From the NCBI GenBank assembly GCA_046957575.1, contig JBKUOG010000007.1, positions 1 through 64,000 of the forward strand: a DNA stretch of 64,000 bases, in the 5' to 3' direction. A program made the translations under genes and the position numbers. The DNA comes from UMGS1370 sp046957575 (GTDB lineage: Bacteria; Bacillota; Clostridia; Lachnospirales; Lachnospiraceae). Positions 7,953 to 16,890 of this stretch are shown piece by piece (within the stretch, counting starts at the first letter, position 1; every line of letters begins with the position of its first letter). The notes beneath the pieces were generated by a model that was not told the origin of the DNA, made no database searches, and saw only the letters and a program-made list of their open reading frames with translations.

Positions 7953-9272
7953 TTATTTCCCGACTTTTCCCCTGGTTGTTCCCCGCAAAACCACTGCAAA
8001 AAACACTGCCGTCATCAGGGCACAGACAGTTTCAGAAATCAGCGGGGAAATCCAGATCCCGGTCTCTCCCAGCGCAACCACGAAAACTGCCAGCGCTCCT
8101 GCTAAAAATACCAGCCCCCGGCCTGCGGAAATCAGGAAGGAAAACGCCGGTTTTTCTACTGCGGTAAAATATCCGGCAGACACCACGTTAAATCCTAAAA
8201 ACAGGAAAGACAGAGAGTAAAGCTGCAGCGCCCGCTCTGTATAGGCAAACAGTTCTGCTTCTTCTTTTGGCAGGAAAATTCCCACAAACAATGACGGACA
8301 AAATTCCAGCATCAGAACATACACCGCGGATACAGAGATTGTCATAATCATGGCATATTTCAACAGCTTCCTGCAGGACTTTTTCTCCAAAGCCCCATAA
8401 TGATAGCTGATAATAGGCTGAACTCCCTGGGCGATTCCTGACATGGTATTTAGAACCAACGTATTAATATAAGAAATCACTGTATAACTTACGATTCCGC
8501 TTTCGCCAATGACTGACAGAATCACCTGGTTAAACATGAACACAACCAGACCGCCGGAAAGTTCGGTAAATCCGTTTGCCATTCCAAGAGGAATAATCCG
8601 CTTATAGACACGAAAATCCAGTTTGAATTTCCGGAACCGAAGGACCTTTCGGAATTTGGCAAAATAGATGAAGAATATCAGGGTCGAAATCACCTGGGCC
8701 AGACCTGTGGCAAAGGCTGCCCCGAAAACACCCCAGTGGAATTTCATTACAAATATGTAATCCAATACCACGTTTGTCAGTCCGCATGCAGTAACTCCTA
8801 TCGCCGAAACTAACGGAGTGCCATCGGTTTTTACCAACGCTTCCATGTTGTAGGAAAGGATAAAAAATACTGCAAAAACAGCAATGGTTCCCACATACTC
8901 CTTGACATAAGTCACGTTATCCGGCGACGCGCCTAAAAATAAGGCGAGCGGATCTAAAAAAATCAGAGACACTGCTGTGACTGCCAGAGATAACGCTGTA
9001 AGCACTGCCAGATTCATGGTAAACAGGCGGCTGGCACTTTCTTCTTCCTTTTTCCCCAACGAAATGGAAATCAAAGTGGACGTTCCTGTTGCCATCAACA
9101 GCCCAATGGTAAAAATCATAATGACATAAGGCATAGACAGATTGATCGACGCCAGAGCAGATTCTCCTACTCCCCAGGCCACGAACATTCCGTCTACCAT
9201 TGTGTACAAGGCAAAGATCCACATGGACACAATGGATGGCAGTACAAACTTAAAAAATTTTTTTAAAAGCAA
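7953..9272 (-). CDS. MATE-family efflux transporter
   Basis: Integral membrane protein of 439 aa with about 12 hydrophobic segments in two related halves (VDGMFVAWGVGESALASINLS-like N-terminus), typical of MatE/NorM cation-drug antiporters and of MATE proteins that export metabolites. The start is TTG at 9272, set by AGGAGG 7 bp upstream. It is the last gene of pectin operon 1, 29 bp after the TIM-barrel isomerase, which is unusual for a carbohydrate operon; it may export a by-product or simply be carried along. The substrate is unknown. Confidence 0.88.
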   Translation of the reverse strand: MLLKKFFKFVLPSIVSMWIFALYTMVDGMFVAWGVGESALASINLSMPYVIMIFTIGLLMATGTSTLISISLGKKEEESASRLFTMNLAVLTALSLAVTAVSLIFLDPLALFLGASPDNVTYVKEYVGTIAVFAVFFILSYNMEALVKTDGTPLVSAIGVTACGLTNVVLDYIFVMKFHWGVFGAAFATGLAQVISTLIFFIYFAKFRKVLRFRKFKLDFRVYKRIIPLGMANGFTELSGGLVVFMFNQVILSVIGESGIVSYTVISYINTLVLNTMSGIAQGVQPIISYHYGALEKKSCRKLLKYAMIMTISVSAVYVLMLEFCPSLFVGIFLPKEEAELFAYTERALQLYSLSFLFLGFNVVSAGYFTAVEKPAFSFLISAGRGLVFLAGALAVFVVALGETGIWISPLISETVCALMTAVFFAVVLRGTTRGKVGK

Positions 9273-9301
9273 TCTAAAACCTCCTTAAGTATTTTCGCCC
9301 T

Positions 9302-10120
9302 TTATACAATTTCCAACAATCCTTTTAAGTATGCCAGACTTTTTACCGCCGCGGTTTCGGTATCTGGAAAGTTGGTAATTTCCAGGGCCAGGCTTTTATT
9401 ATAACCGATCTCCTTTAATGCTTTCAAGGTCTCTTTAAAATTATAGTGGGCATGACCAGGGTAAAAACGGTTATTATCCGCCACATGCACATGGATGATC
9501 TCTCCCTTTGCCATTCGGATCGCTGTACCAATGTCATCTTCCTCAATATTCAGGTGCACTGTATCCAGATGAAGCTTTACCCGCTCTGCCCCCACCAATT
9601 TCAGCAGTTCCAGTCCTTCTGAAATATTGGTGGCATAATCGCTTTCAAACCGGTTCATCACTTCAAATCCCAGATATACTCCACATTTTTCCGCTAATTC
9701 TGCACAGACCTTTAAACTGGTTACCAGATTATCCACAAATTGCTCTTTATTCCCCCTGCAATCTGTAACTCTTCCGGCAATCAGTCCCACAATCACGACT
9801 GCCCCATAAAAAGCTGCCGTTTTCATGTGGCCCTCCAGCCGTTTTATGGCCAGTCTTCTCTTTTCCGGATCGCAGCTTCCCAAACAGATTCCATCTTGCT
9901 CATAGGCGGATCCAGTTCCAATCGAAGTCAGTGTCACATGATTTTCATCCAATAGTTTATATACATTTTCTCTGTCTATCTGGTCTGAATCATATATATG
10001 GAGTTCTGCAGCTTTATATCCAAGTTTTGCCATCTGAGGAATGGTTTGTTCAAACGGCCCTCTGAATAAAATCGGATCGTCTCCGACTGCTCCCACAGAT
10101 GCTGTTGCTGCAATCTGCAT
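9302..10120 (-). CDS. sugar phosphate isomerase/epimerase-like TIM-barrel protein
   Basis: Xylose-isomerase-like TIM barrel (AP endonuclease 2 superfamily) of 272 aa. Metal-binding segments include EVMNRFESD, HLDTVHLNIEE, HVHVADNNR and ALEITNFPDT. Such proteins interconvert keto sugars or sugar acids. ATG at 10120 is preferred (GGGAGG 9 bp upstream) over upstream frames; it sits one base after the stop of the GH28 gene (TAAAATG), so the two are coupled. It probably acts on a product of galacturonide breakdown; the exact reaction cannot be assigned. Confidence 0.85.
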   Translation of the reverse strand: MQIAATASVGAVGDDPILFRGPFEQTIPQMAKLGYKAAELHIYDSDQIDRENVYKLLDENHVTLTSIGTGSAYEQDGICLGSCDPEKRRLAIKRLEGHMKTAAFYGAVVIVGLIAGRVTDCRGNKEQFVDNLVTSLKVCAELAEKCGVYLGFEVMNRFESDYATNISEGLELLKLVGAERVKLHLDTVHLNIEEDDIGTAIRMAKGEIIHVHVADNNRFYPGHAHYNFKETLKALKEIGYNKSLALEITNFPDTETAAVKSLAYLKGLLEIV

Positions 10121-10121
10121 T

Positions 10122-11687
10122 TTATTCATCCTCCCTGATAATTTCATCAATATTTTCCAGTATAAACGGCTGGCCCTCTGCCCCTTGTACTGTCACATGC
10201 TTTAGCTTCAGTTTTTGAACATTATTAATAAAAAGGCCCATTTTGGCAATCAGTTCAATATCGTCCATCATGGCCGGTTCATCTGGTTCTGGATTTTCGT
10301 CATAGGTAATAAAAACATTGTCAAACTCCACATAATCCACCTTCATTTCCGGTAAACCATAGATAAATGCTCCTGCTACATGACAGTTCCTGGCTTCGAT
10401 ATTTTTAAATATCATCTGCTTTACGGAAGGTGTCCTATCGTCTACAGGCAGCGGCGACTTACATTTTACATAATCTGAATGGCGATCCGGATCGCAGCAG
10501 TTGTAGTAAGAATTCAGTACAAACGGGGTCAGCACATGATCCATTTTAATATTCTCAAACCGAATATCCTCCACTACTGCATCTTTGCCTCTGCCTCTTC
10601 TGGTCTTAATTCTTAATCCTCGATCCGTATGGCAGAACAGGCAATTTTCTACCCTCACATGCTTTGCGCCTGCTGCCATTTCACTTCCAATGGTAACTGC
10701 TCCATGTCCATTATTCATGCAGCATTGACGTACAAAAATATTCTGTGATGGTACTTTGTATTTGTGCCCCATATAATATTTGCCGGATTTAATAGCAATA
10801 CAGTCATCTCCCAATGAGAAATAAACTCCTGCAACCTCAAGACCATTAACAGATTCCGGATCCATACCATCCGTATTCGGCGAATCCCATGGATTTAAAA
10901 TCGTTAGTTCCAGGAAACGAAGATTGTCTGAAAAGTAAGGATGAAGATTCCAGGACGGACTGTTTTGAATAGTAAGTCCATGGAGAACTATGTTGCTGCA
11001 ATGATTTAAAAATACCATTCTGGGACGGAATGCAATGATTTTAGCCCTGTCATCTTCCCACCAGTCCTCAAATGTTGCACAGCCATCCAGGGTTCCCTCT
11101 CCAGTAATTACTACATTGGAAACGTTCACTCCGGTAATCATACTGGTAAAGGTATCCAGTGGATTTCCCTCCCAGGAACCCAGGTTATACTCAGAGTTTT
11201 CGTCCCAGCTCTGGATAATTCCAGGCAAAACTCCAAATTTTTCTCTGTCTGCATGACCTGCAAGAACTGCATCTTTTCCAATTTCCAGTACCAAATCGTT
11301 TTTCAAGAACAGACTGGTAACCAGATAACGTCCTGCCGGAACATATACTCTGCCGCCCTTTGGACAGCAGGAAATTGCTGTTTGAATCGCCATAGTATCA
11401 TCATGGACTCCATCTCCTGCAGCGCCAAATTTTCTTACATTCAAAGTGACAAATTCATATTCTGTTGAAGCTGTAAGAATGGCCAGTGATATCCCCTCTG
11501 CTTTTAATTCAATCTGGTATTCGGTGTCCGGCAATAAGCCGTACACCGTCTGGATTACCCGATCACTTTTTTTGGAAAAACTTCCATTTAACCAGATTTC
11601 ATATTCTTTTTCTGTATAGAAAATTCCATATTCTTCTAACTCCAGGGTAATGCTTCTGGAAGTTTTAAAAATCACCTTTGCTTTCAT
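10122..11687 (-). CDS. glycoside hydrolase family 28 (polygalacturonase-like)
   Basis: Right-handed beta-helix enzyme of 521 aa. GH28 signatures are all present: SPNTDGMDPES, SLGDDCIAIKSG, NNGHGAVTIGSE and GLRIKTRRGRG, which hold the catalytic aspartates, the histidine and the RIK substrate-binding triad. A fibronectin-III-like stretch (about residues 1-85) precedes the helix, as in exo-acting GH28 enzymes. No signal peptide is seen, so it should work in the cytoplasm on imported oligogalacturonides. Start overlaps the permease stop by one base (TAATG). A close paralogue lies at 35453-37015. Confidence 0.92.
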   Translation of the reverse strand: MKAKVIFKTSRSITLELEEYGIFYTEKEYEIWLNGSFSKKSDRVIQTVYGLLPDTEYQIELKAEGISLAILTASTEYEFVTLNVRKFGAAGDGVHDDTMAIQTAISCCPKGGRVYVPAGRYLVTSLFLKNDLVLEIGKDAVLAGHADREKFGVLPGIIQSWDENSEYNLGSWEGNPLDTFTSMITGVNVSNVVITGEGTLDGCATFEDWWEDDRAKIIAFRPRMVFLNHCSNIVLHGLTIQNSPSWNLHPYFSDNLRFLELTILNPWDSPNTDGMDPESVNGLEVAGVYFSLGDDCIAIKSGKYYMGHKYKVPSQNIFVRQCCMNNGHGAVTIGSEMAAGAKHVRVENCLFCHTDRGLRIKTRRGRGKDAVVEDIRFENIKMDHVLTPFVLNSYYNCCDPDRHSDYVKCKSPLPVDDRTPSVKQMIFKNIEARNCHVAGAFIYGLPEMKVDYVEFDNVFITYDENPEPDEPAMMDDIELIAKMGLFINNVQKLKLKHVTVQGAEGQPFILENIDEIIREDE

Positions 11688-12535
11688 TAACCCTTAACAC
11701 CTCCTGCTGCAATTCCATCTACAAACTGATCCTGGGCCAGGAAAAAGACAATCAGAGATGGAAGTAAGGTAATCACTGACAATGCTAATACTTTGTTCCA
11801 TTCAAATCCGGTTTCCGCATCTGTAAGGAGACGCAGACCTAAAGACGTCGGATATTTCTTTACACTGTCAATATAAATCAGTGGTCCCTGGAAGTCATTA
11901 AATGCCCACATAAACTGGAATAATGCCACAGATACAATGGTTGGTTTTACCATTGGAACAACAATATACAATAATCTCTGGAATGAATTGCATCCATCAA
12001 TTTCCGCTGCTTCTTCCAATTCCCTGGAAACCGAACGCATAAACTGTACCAGCATGAAAATGAAGTAAGGTTCTGCCCCAAAGAATGCCGGCACGATTAA
12101 AGGCAGATAGGAGTTGGTCCATCCCCAGCTTCTAAACAGCAAGAACTGCGGGATGTTTAATACTACCTGTGGCAAAAACAAAGTTGCAAGTAAAATGGAA
12201 AACCAGAATTTCTTTCCCGGAAATTCAAATCTGGAAAATCCATACGCTGTTATTACGCTGGCAATTACCGCGCCGATTACCTTCGGAATCACAATCTTAA
12301 ATGTATTGACTAAATACATGCTGTACGGGTTTCCAGTGGCGTTCCACGCATCTATATAAGGCTGGAAAGACGGATTTTCCGGAATAAAGCTGATTGTAGA
12401 ATAAATTTCATTATTACTTGATTTAAATGATGCACCTACCATCCACAGCATCGGATAAAACATAACAAATCCAACTAAAATTAAAACAGTATAACGGAGG
12501 ATTGTGCTGATTGTTTCCCTTGTTTTTTTGCTCAT
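11687..12535 (-). CDS. carbohydrate ABC transporter permease, MalG type
   Basis: Inner-membrane permease of 282 aa with six hydrophobic segments and the EAA loop (EEAAEIDGCNSFQRLLYIV) that docks the ATPase. It ends with the GIAAGGVKG motif typical of MalG/UgpE-type subunits. It pairs with the permease directly upstream (15-bp gap) and one of the solute-binding proteins of this operon. No ATPase gene is nearby, so a shared MsmX/UgpC-type ATPase is expected elsewhere. The likely cargo is oligogalacturonides or unsaturated rhamnogalacturonides. Confidence 0.93.
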   Translation of the reverse strand: MSKKTRETISTILRYTVLILVGFVMFYPMLWMVGASFKSSNNEIYSTISFIPENPSFQPYIDAWNATGNPYSMYLVNTFKIVIPKVIGAVIASVITAYGFSRFEFPGKKFWFSILLATLFLPQVVLNIPQFLLFRSWGWTNSYLPLIVPAFFGAEPYFIFMLVQFMRSVSRELEEAAEIDGCNSFQRLLYIVVPMVKPTIVSVALFQFMWAFNDFQGPLIYIDSVKKYPTSLGLRLLTDAETGFEWNKVLALSVITLLPSLIVFFLAQDQFVDGIAAGGVKG

Positions 12536-12550
12536 TGTCTCTTTCCTCCT

Positions 12551-13480
12551 TTAATTGCTGTCATCCGAGTAGTAAACCCAGTATTTCTGGCTGGCAAAAG
12601 AAATCAGCGTCAATCCAGTAATAATCACAAACAGCAGCCAGGCCATTGCGCTTGCCAGTCCCATTTCATAAGTGCGGAATGCATTCTGATAAATCAATAA
12701 GGAAATCAGCGTTGTGGATCCTAATGGGCCGCCCTTGGTTATAATAAAGGCACTGTTAAACTCCTGGAATGCTTCACACAGCTGTGTAATCAGGTTGTAG
12801 AAAATAACCGGAGTAATTAATGGTACTGTCACAGAGAAAAATTGTCTCCATTTTCCAGCGCCGTCAATCGCAGCTGCCTCGTAAAGTTCCTGGGGCACTC
12901 CCTTTAATGCAGCTAAGAAGATGACCATTGCAGACCCAAACTGCCATACCCTCAGCAGGCAAATTACCAGCAATGCATAGTGAGGACTTCCCAAAAAGTT
13001 AATTTTTTCTCCTCCAAACATAGCAATAATCTGATTAATCAAACCATCTGACTGGAAGATAAATTTCCATACAACTGCGATTGCTACAGAACCACCTAAA
13101 ATAGATGGAATGTAATAAATAGTTCTGAACACTTTTACAAATTTCAGTTTAAAATTCAGGATATAGGCAATAAATAAGGAAAATGCCAGCTTTAATGGTA
13201 CTGTAATAAACACATACTGAAATGTCACTTTAAAGGCTGTCATGTATTTTTTTGTGTGAAAGATGTCCAGATAATTTTCCAGCCCAATAAACTCTGTTCC
13301 TGTCTTAAATAAACTATAATCTGTAAAGCTGTAAAAAAAAGACATCATAAAGGGATAGCATTTAAAAACCAAAAATCCAATAATCCATGGAAGTATGTAA
13401 AAAAATCCCCTGTATTTGCGAAGCAGCAGTCTCCGGTTTCTTTGTTTTAACATCTTCTGATTTGCCGGTAATCCATCCAT
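12551..13480 (-). CDS. carbohydrate ABC transporter permease, MalF type
   Basis: Inner-membrane permease of 309 aa with six predicted helices and an EAA loop (YEAAAIDGAGKWRQFFSVT). It opens with a basic stretch (KQRNRRLLLRKYRG) before helix 1. It forms a heterodimer with the MalG-type partner downstream. It is strongly similar in layout and motifs to the operon 2 permease at 37966-38868, pointing to duplication of the whole import module. Start ATG at 13480 lies 9 bp from the GH105 stop. Confidence 0.93.
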   Translation of the reverse strand: MDGLPANQKMLKQRNRRLLLRKYRGFFYILPWIIGFLVFKCYPFMMSFFYSFTDYSLFKTGTEFIGLENYLDIFHTKKYMTAFKVTFQYVFITVPLKLAFSLFIAYILNFKLKFVKVFRTIYYIPSILGGSVAIAVVWKFIFQSDGLINQIIAMFGGEKINFLGSPHYALLVICLLRVWQFGSAMVIFLAALKGVPQELYEAAAIDGAGKWRQFFSVTVPLITPVIFYNLITQLCEAFQEFNSAFIITKGGPLGSTTLISLLIYQNAFRTYEMGLASAMAWLLFVIITGLTLISFASQKYWVYYSDDSN

Positions 13481-13489
13481 ACGCTCACC

Positions 13490-14614
13490 TTACCCTTCCT
13501 TGTTTAAAAATTCAGCTGTTGTCATCATCAAAACACCTGCCGCTTTTACGTCATCATCTACTACTGGTTCTGACAGATAGTATGCAATACTTCCGTCCCT
13601 CTCGTTTCTCGGTCCTAATCCTGCTACCGCACAGGTCCCGGATAGATGAGGATTGCCTTCCTCGTCGATATAAAGCTTTTTTTCCAAAACCGCATTATAA
13701 ATTTCTTTTCCTTTTTTCAGATATTTGTCTGCCAGCAGCGCTCCTGTCCGACACCCCTTTATAATACTGTAAGCAATCATCAGAGAACCCGATGTTTCCA
13801 GATAATTCCCTTCTTGATCTGGAAGCGCAATCAGCTGGTAAAACAATTTGCTTTCCTTGTCCTGATACTTTAATACTCCATGGATTGTTTCCCGCAAAAG
13901 TTCTCCCAGCCGCGCCTTTACATCATATAATTCTTCATCGGCCAGCTCGTAGCAGTCAACCAGAGCCATCAGAAACCATCCAATAGATCTCAACCAGAAA
14001 TTGGGAGAAAGGCCTGTTTCTTTATCTGCCCATTTTCTGTCTTTGTACTCGTCGTATGCGTGGTAATAAAGTCCTGTCTTCGTATCATACAAAATGTTTC
14101 TTACCTGATTAAACTGGTTTAAAATATCATAATAGTGGACTTTTCCTCCCCAGCGATTTTCATATTCCATGTAAAAAGGCTGTCCCATATAAAGTCCGTC
14201 CAGCCATACCTGGAAAGGATAAATCAACTTATGCCAGAAATTTCCAGTAGTAAGTCTTGGCTGGTAGCGCAGCTGCGTCATAAGTGTCTCACAAGCTCGA
14301 CGATAACGTTCTTCTCCAGTTACGTCATAGAGAAAATAGAAAATATTGCCTGCATTAATGAAATCCAGATTATATTCTTCAATATGGTAACTGAGAATGG
14401 TTCCATCTTCTTTGACATAAGGACTTACCATTTTCTCGATATAATTTAAATACTCTTCGTCTCCTGTTTTTTTGTACATTTTGGCTGCACCCATAAACAA
14501 ACATCCATCTTCATAATTCCACTCATGCATGGTCTGGCCGTCAATCTCTACCAGATAATCGTCCAGCCCGCGATAAGTTTTCATAAAATATTTAAAATAT
14601 GCTGTGAGATCCAT
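13490..14614 (-). CDS. glycoside hydrolase family 105, unsaturated galacturonyl hydrolase
   Basis: (alpha/alpha)6-barrel enzyme of 374 aa from ATG 14614 (GGGAGAGAG site), YteR/YesR-like. It removes the 4,5-unsaturated galacturonate from the non-reducing end of pectin oligomers by hydration. Characteristic segments are NFWHKLIYP, VWLDGLYMGQPFYMEY (containing the catalytic aspartate), GLYYHAYDE, LSPNFWLRSIGWF and LETSGSLMIAY. No signal peptide, so cytoplasmic. It lies behind an intra-operon terminator and ahead of the permeases. Confidence 0.93.
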   Translation of the reverse strand: MDLTAYFKYFMKTYRGLDDYLVEIDGQTMHEWNYEDGCLFMGAAKMYKKTGDEEYLNYIEKMVSPYVKEDGTILSYHIEEYNLDFINAGNIFYFLYDVTGEERYRRACETLMTQLRYQPRLTTGNFWHKLIYPFQVWLDGLYMGQPFYMEYENRWGGKVHYYDILNQFNQVRNILYDTKTGLYYHAYDEYKDRKWADKETGLSPNFWLRSIGWFLMALVDCYELADEELYDVKARLGELLRETIHGVLKYQDKESKLFYQLIALPDQEGNYLETSGSLMIAYSIIKGCRTGALLADKYLKKGKEIYNAVLEKKLYIDEEGNPHLSGTCAVAGLGPRNERDGSIAYYLSEPVVDDDVKAAGVLMMTTAEFLNKEG

Positions 14615-14655
14615 TTTCTCTCTCCCTCTTCCCATTTCATCAGACTTTAAGCCGC

Positions 14656-14681
14656 AAAAAGGACGCTGTCAGCCAGCGCCC
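14656..14681 (-). terminator. intra-operon terminator after solute-binding protein gene
   Basis: Minus-strand stem GGGCGCTG / CAGCGTCC (14674-14681 with 14661-14668, one G-U pair), five-base loop, then TTTTT. It sits between the solute-binding protein gene and GH105, a usual way of making more binding protein than permease by partial read-through. Confidence 0.75.
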
Positions 14682-14695
14682 TTTTCTTGTCATGT

Positions 14696-16069
14696 TTAGT
14701 ACGGATTGGCTGCATTTACATCATTGATGGAATCAATGAGATATTGGGCCATTTCAGCCGGATCAGCTCCTGCACTCAGATTATCAAATACTTCATAATA
14801 AACACCAGTGCGTTCTTTTAATGCGGAGTTTTCAAAATTCGGATCAAAGGTGTATTGGCAGAAATCTAATACTTTCTGGTTTCCTTCCAAAGTCATGCCG
14901 CCCAGGATTCCTTCATCTTCCAAAATCTTCTTGGCAGCTGTATTGCAGACAGTTCCTCTCTCTGCTCCCATCAGCTTTACACCGGTTTCATTAGAAGTAA
15001 TGTATTCCAGTAAAAGTGCTGCTTCTTCTTTATGCTCGGAAGTTTCTGTAATTGCAAACCCCTGAGAAACTTTGCTCATTCCTGCTCCGTTTGGCCCTAG
15101 GTCTGTCGGAAATTCGCCTAAAACCAGTTCCTGTCCCTCGTCTAAAGAATCTGCGATTTCCTGAACATTAGAGTCATATTCCGTAAGTCCTGCATAATGT
15201 CCGTCCATCCACTTTTTATTGGATAAGAAATTTTCAGCTCCGTCCCCGGCAATAGTGGAAATTTCCGGAAATACATGATCCTCTTCCAGTGAATTAATCC
15301 AGTTCATACCATCGGTTACTTCTTCTACTGTATAATTTACCTGAAGATCTTTAATCCACTCTTTTCCGTACTTTTCCTGAAGGTACATTACCATCCAAAT
15401 CATTCTTTCGTATCCTTCTTCTGCTAATGGATAGTAATCATCGCCCAGTTTTTCTTTAAATGCTTTACCTGCTGCCCTCAGTTCCTCAAAGCTGGTTGGA
15501 ACCGGCACTCCCGCTTTGTCAAATGTAGTCTTATTGTACATGGGGATTTTACCTGTAATGGAAACTGGCACTCCCTGAAGTTTGCCGCCTACTGTCATGG
15601 CTGCCAGATTGCTTTCTGACCAGTTTTCCAGAGAAATAATCTCTTTGTATTCATTTAAATCTACAAATTTGGAGCCGTCTGCGGAGAACTGATACAGCCA
15701 GTTCCAGTTAATCTGCATTAAATCCGGAGCAGTTCCTCCTGCCAGCTGAGTTGCCACCTTGTCTGTCCAGCCATCCCAGGAAGAATACTCACATTCCACT
15801 GTAATCCATGGATATTCCTTTTCAAAAGATTCCACTGCCGCTATAGTCGCATTATGCCTGGTCTCACCTCCCCACCAGCTAAACCGAAGAGTAACCGGCT
15901 CCTTTCCAGATGCATCGCCTGCTTCTCCTGCTGCAGGTTCCTGAGTATTTTCTGCTGCATGATTCTGTGTTTCAGAATCTTTGGTTTCCTGAATGCCATT
16001 TTTACCGCATGCGGTTAACGAAAATGCCATAGCTGCTGCTAAAATCGCTGCTGTAATCCTTTTTTTCAT
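14696..16069 (-). CDS. extracellular sugar-binding lipoprotein (family 1), operon 1
   Basis: Solute-binding protein of 457 aa. A lipoprotein signal with lipobox SLTAC (Cys near residue 21) is followed by an acidic, Ala/Glu-rich linker and a type 1 SBP fold (FSWWGGETRHNATIAAVESF). It would present pectin oligomers to the two permeases downstream. ATG 16069 follows GGGGAG. The nearest relative in the window is the frameshifted protein at 39410-40812, which shares the SWWGG-x-RH opening and the GTAPD-x-x-QINWNW segment. It is followed by an intra-operon terminator. Confidence 0.93.
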   Translation of the reverse strand: MKKRITAAILAAAMAFSLTACGKNGIQETKDSETQNHAAENTQEPAAGEAGDASGKEPVTLRFSWWGGETRHNATIAAVESFEKEYPWITVECEYSSWDGWTDKVATQLAGGTAPDLMQINWNWLYQFSADGSKFVDLNEYKEIISLENWSESNLAAMTVGGKLQGVPVSITGKIPMYNKTTFDKAGVPVPTSFEELRAAGKAFKEKLGDDYYPLAEEGYERMIWMVMYLQEKYGKEWIKDLQVNYTVEEVTDGMNWINSLEEDHVFPEISTIAGDGAENFLSNKKWMDGHYAGLTEYDSNVQEIADSLDEGQELVLGEFPTDLGPNGAGMSKVSQGFAITETSEHKEEAALLLEYITSNETGVKLMGAERGTVCNTAAKKILEDEGILGGMTLEGNQKVLDFCQYTFDPNFENSALKERTGVYYEVFDNLSAGADPAEMAQYLIDSINDVNAANPY

Positions 16070-16123
16070 GGTAATTCTCCCCTCTATATACAGTTCTCCT
16101 CACTGTTTCACCAAATTTTTATT

Positions 16124-16861
16124 TTATTTTTTTGCCTCTAATTCTGCTTTTGTCAGTTCGATTTCAAACCATACGTAGTTGACATTCTCGCCTTCCTTAA
16201 TCTCAATGGCATGTTCAATGTCTGTAGGAATAAATGCCCAGTCTCCCTCATGCAGTTCGATTTCTTCCCCTGCTGCCCGGTAAATAAACTTGGTATCCGG
16301 CATTCCATAGTACCACTGATATAAGTTGTCATGGCTATGCGGATCTGCCTTATTGGGTCCTTTTCCAATGATTGCTCCCATAGTCATCCTTGTTAAGAAA
16401 TGCGTATCCAAAATAGAGTATGCTTTGATTCCTTCCGGGCGGAATCCCTCAATATACTGGATGCAGTCATTTAATGGGCAGAATCTTGGAAGCGCAATAT
16501 GCCAATGTCCAAACTGTTCATAATCTTCCGGAAGCATTACACAGGTCAGCTGCAAAAATTCCATATCTGTCACTGCATGAAGAACATTCACATCTTTATC
16601 CATATTCGGAATGAAAAGAGACGGTTCTTCAATATTAAATGCTTTTTTCGGAGTTACTACAAAACCTTCTCCTTTTGTAAAGTAGTAAATCTGTGTTTGG
16701 TCTGAAAAAGTTTCTAATGTTACAATGGTTCCTGCCTTTACCTGGCATTTCCATGTATGTACCCCTTCTACCATTCCTGGAAGCATTTCTGCTCTGAAAA
16801 TTCCATTTCCCAGGTCTGTGAAAACCATGTCCTCTTTTTTCTGAAATTTGATAATCGCCAT
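16124..16861 (-). CDS. bicupin protein, probable sugar-acid cupin
   Basis: Cytosolic protein of 245 aa with two cupin-like halves. The C-terminal half holds the metal-ligand pattern in DPHSHDNLYQWYYGM and a second histidine in DIEHAIEI; the N-terminal half lacks a clear set of ligands. ATG 16861 follows GGGAGGAG and is preferred over an upstream in-frame start at 16903. It lies between two solute-binding protein genes of pectin operon 1. By context it may isomerise or sense a uronate product, as KduI and KdgF do, but no specific family name can be given. Confidence 0.7.
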   Translation of the reverse strand: MAIIKFQKKEDMVFTDLGNGIFRAEMLPGMVEGVHTWKCQVKAGTIVTLETFSDQTQIYYFTKGEGFVVTPKKAFNIEEPSLFIPNMDKDVNVLHAVTDMEFLQLTCVMLPEDYEQFGHWHIALPRFCPLNDCIQYIEGFRPEGIKAYSILDTHFLTRMTMGAIIGKGPNKADPHSHDNLYQWYYGMPDTKFIYRAAGEEIELHEGDWAFIPTDIEHAIEIKEGENVNYVWFEIELTKAELEAKK

Positions 16862-16890
16862 TTTCTGCTCCTCCCTTGCATGTCTTTCAA

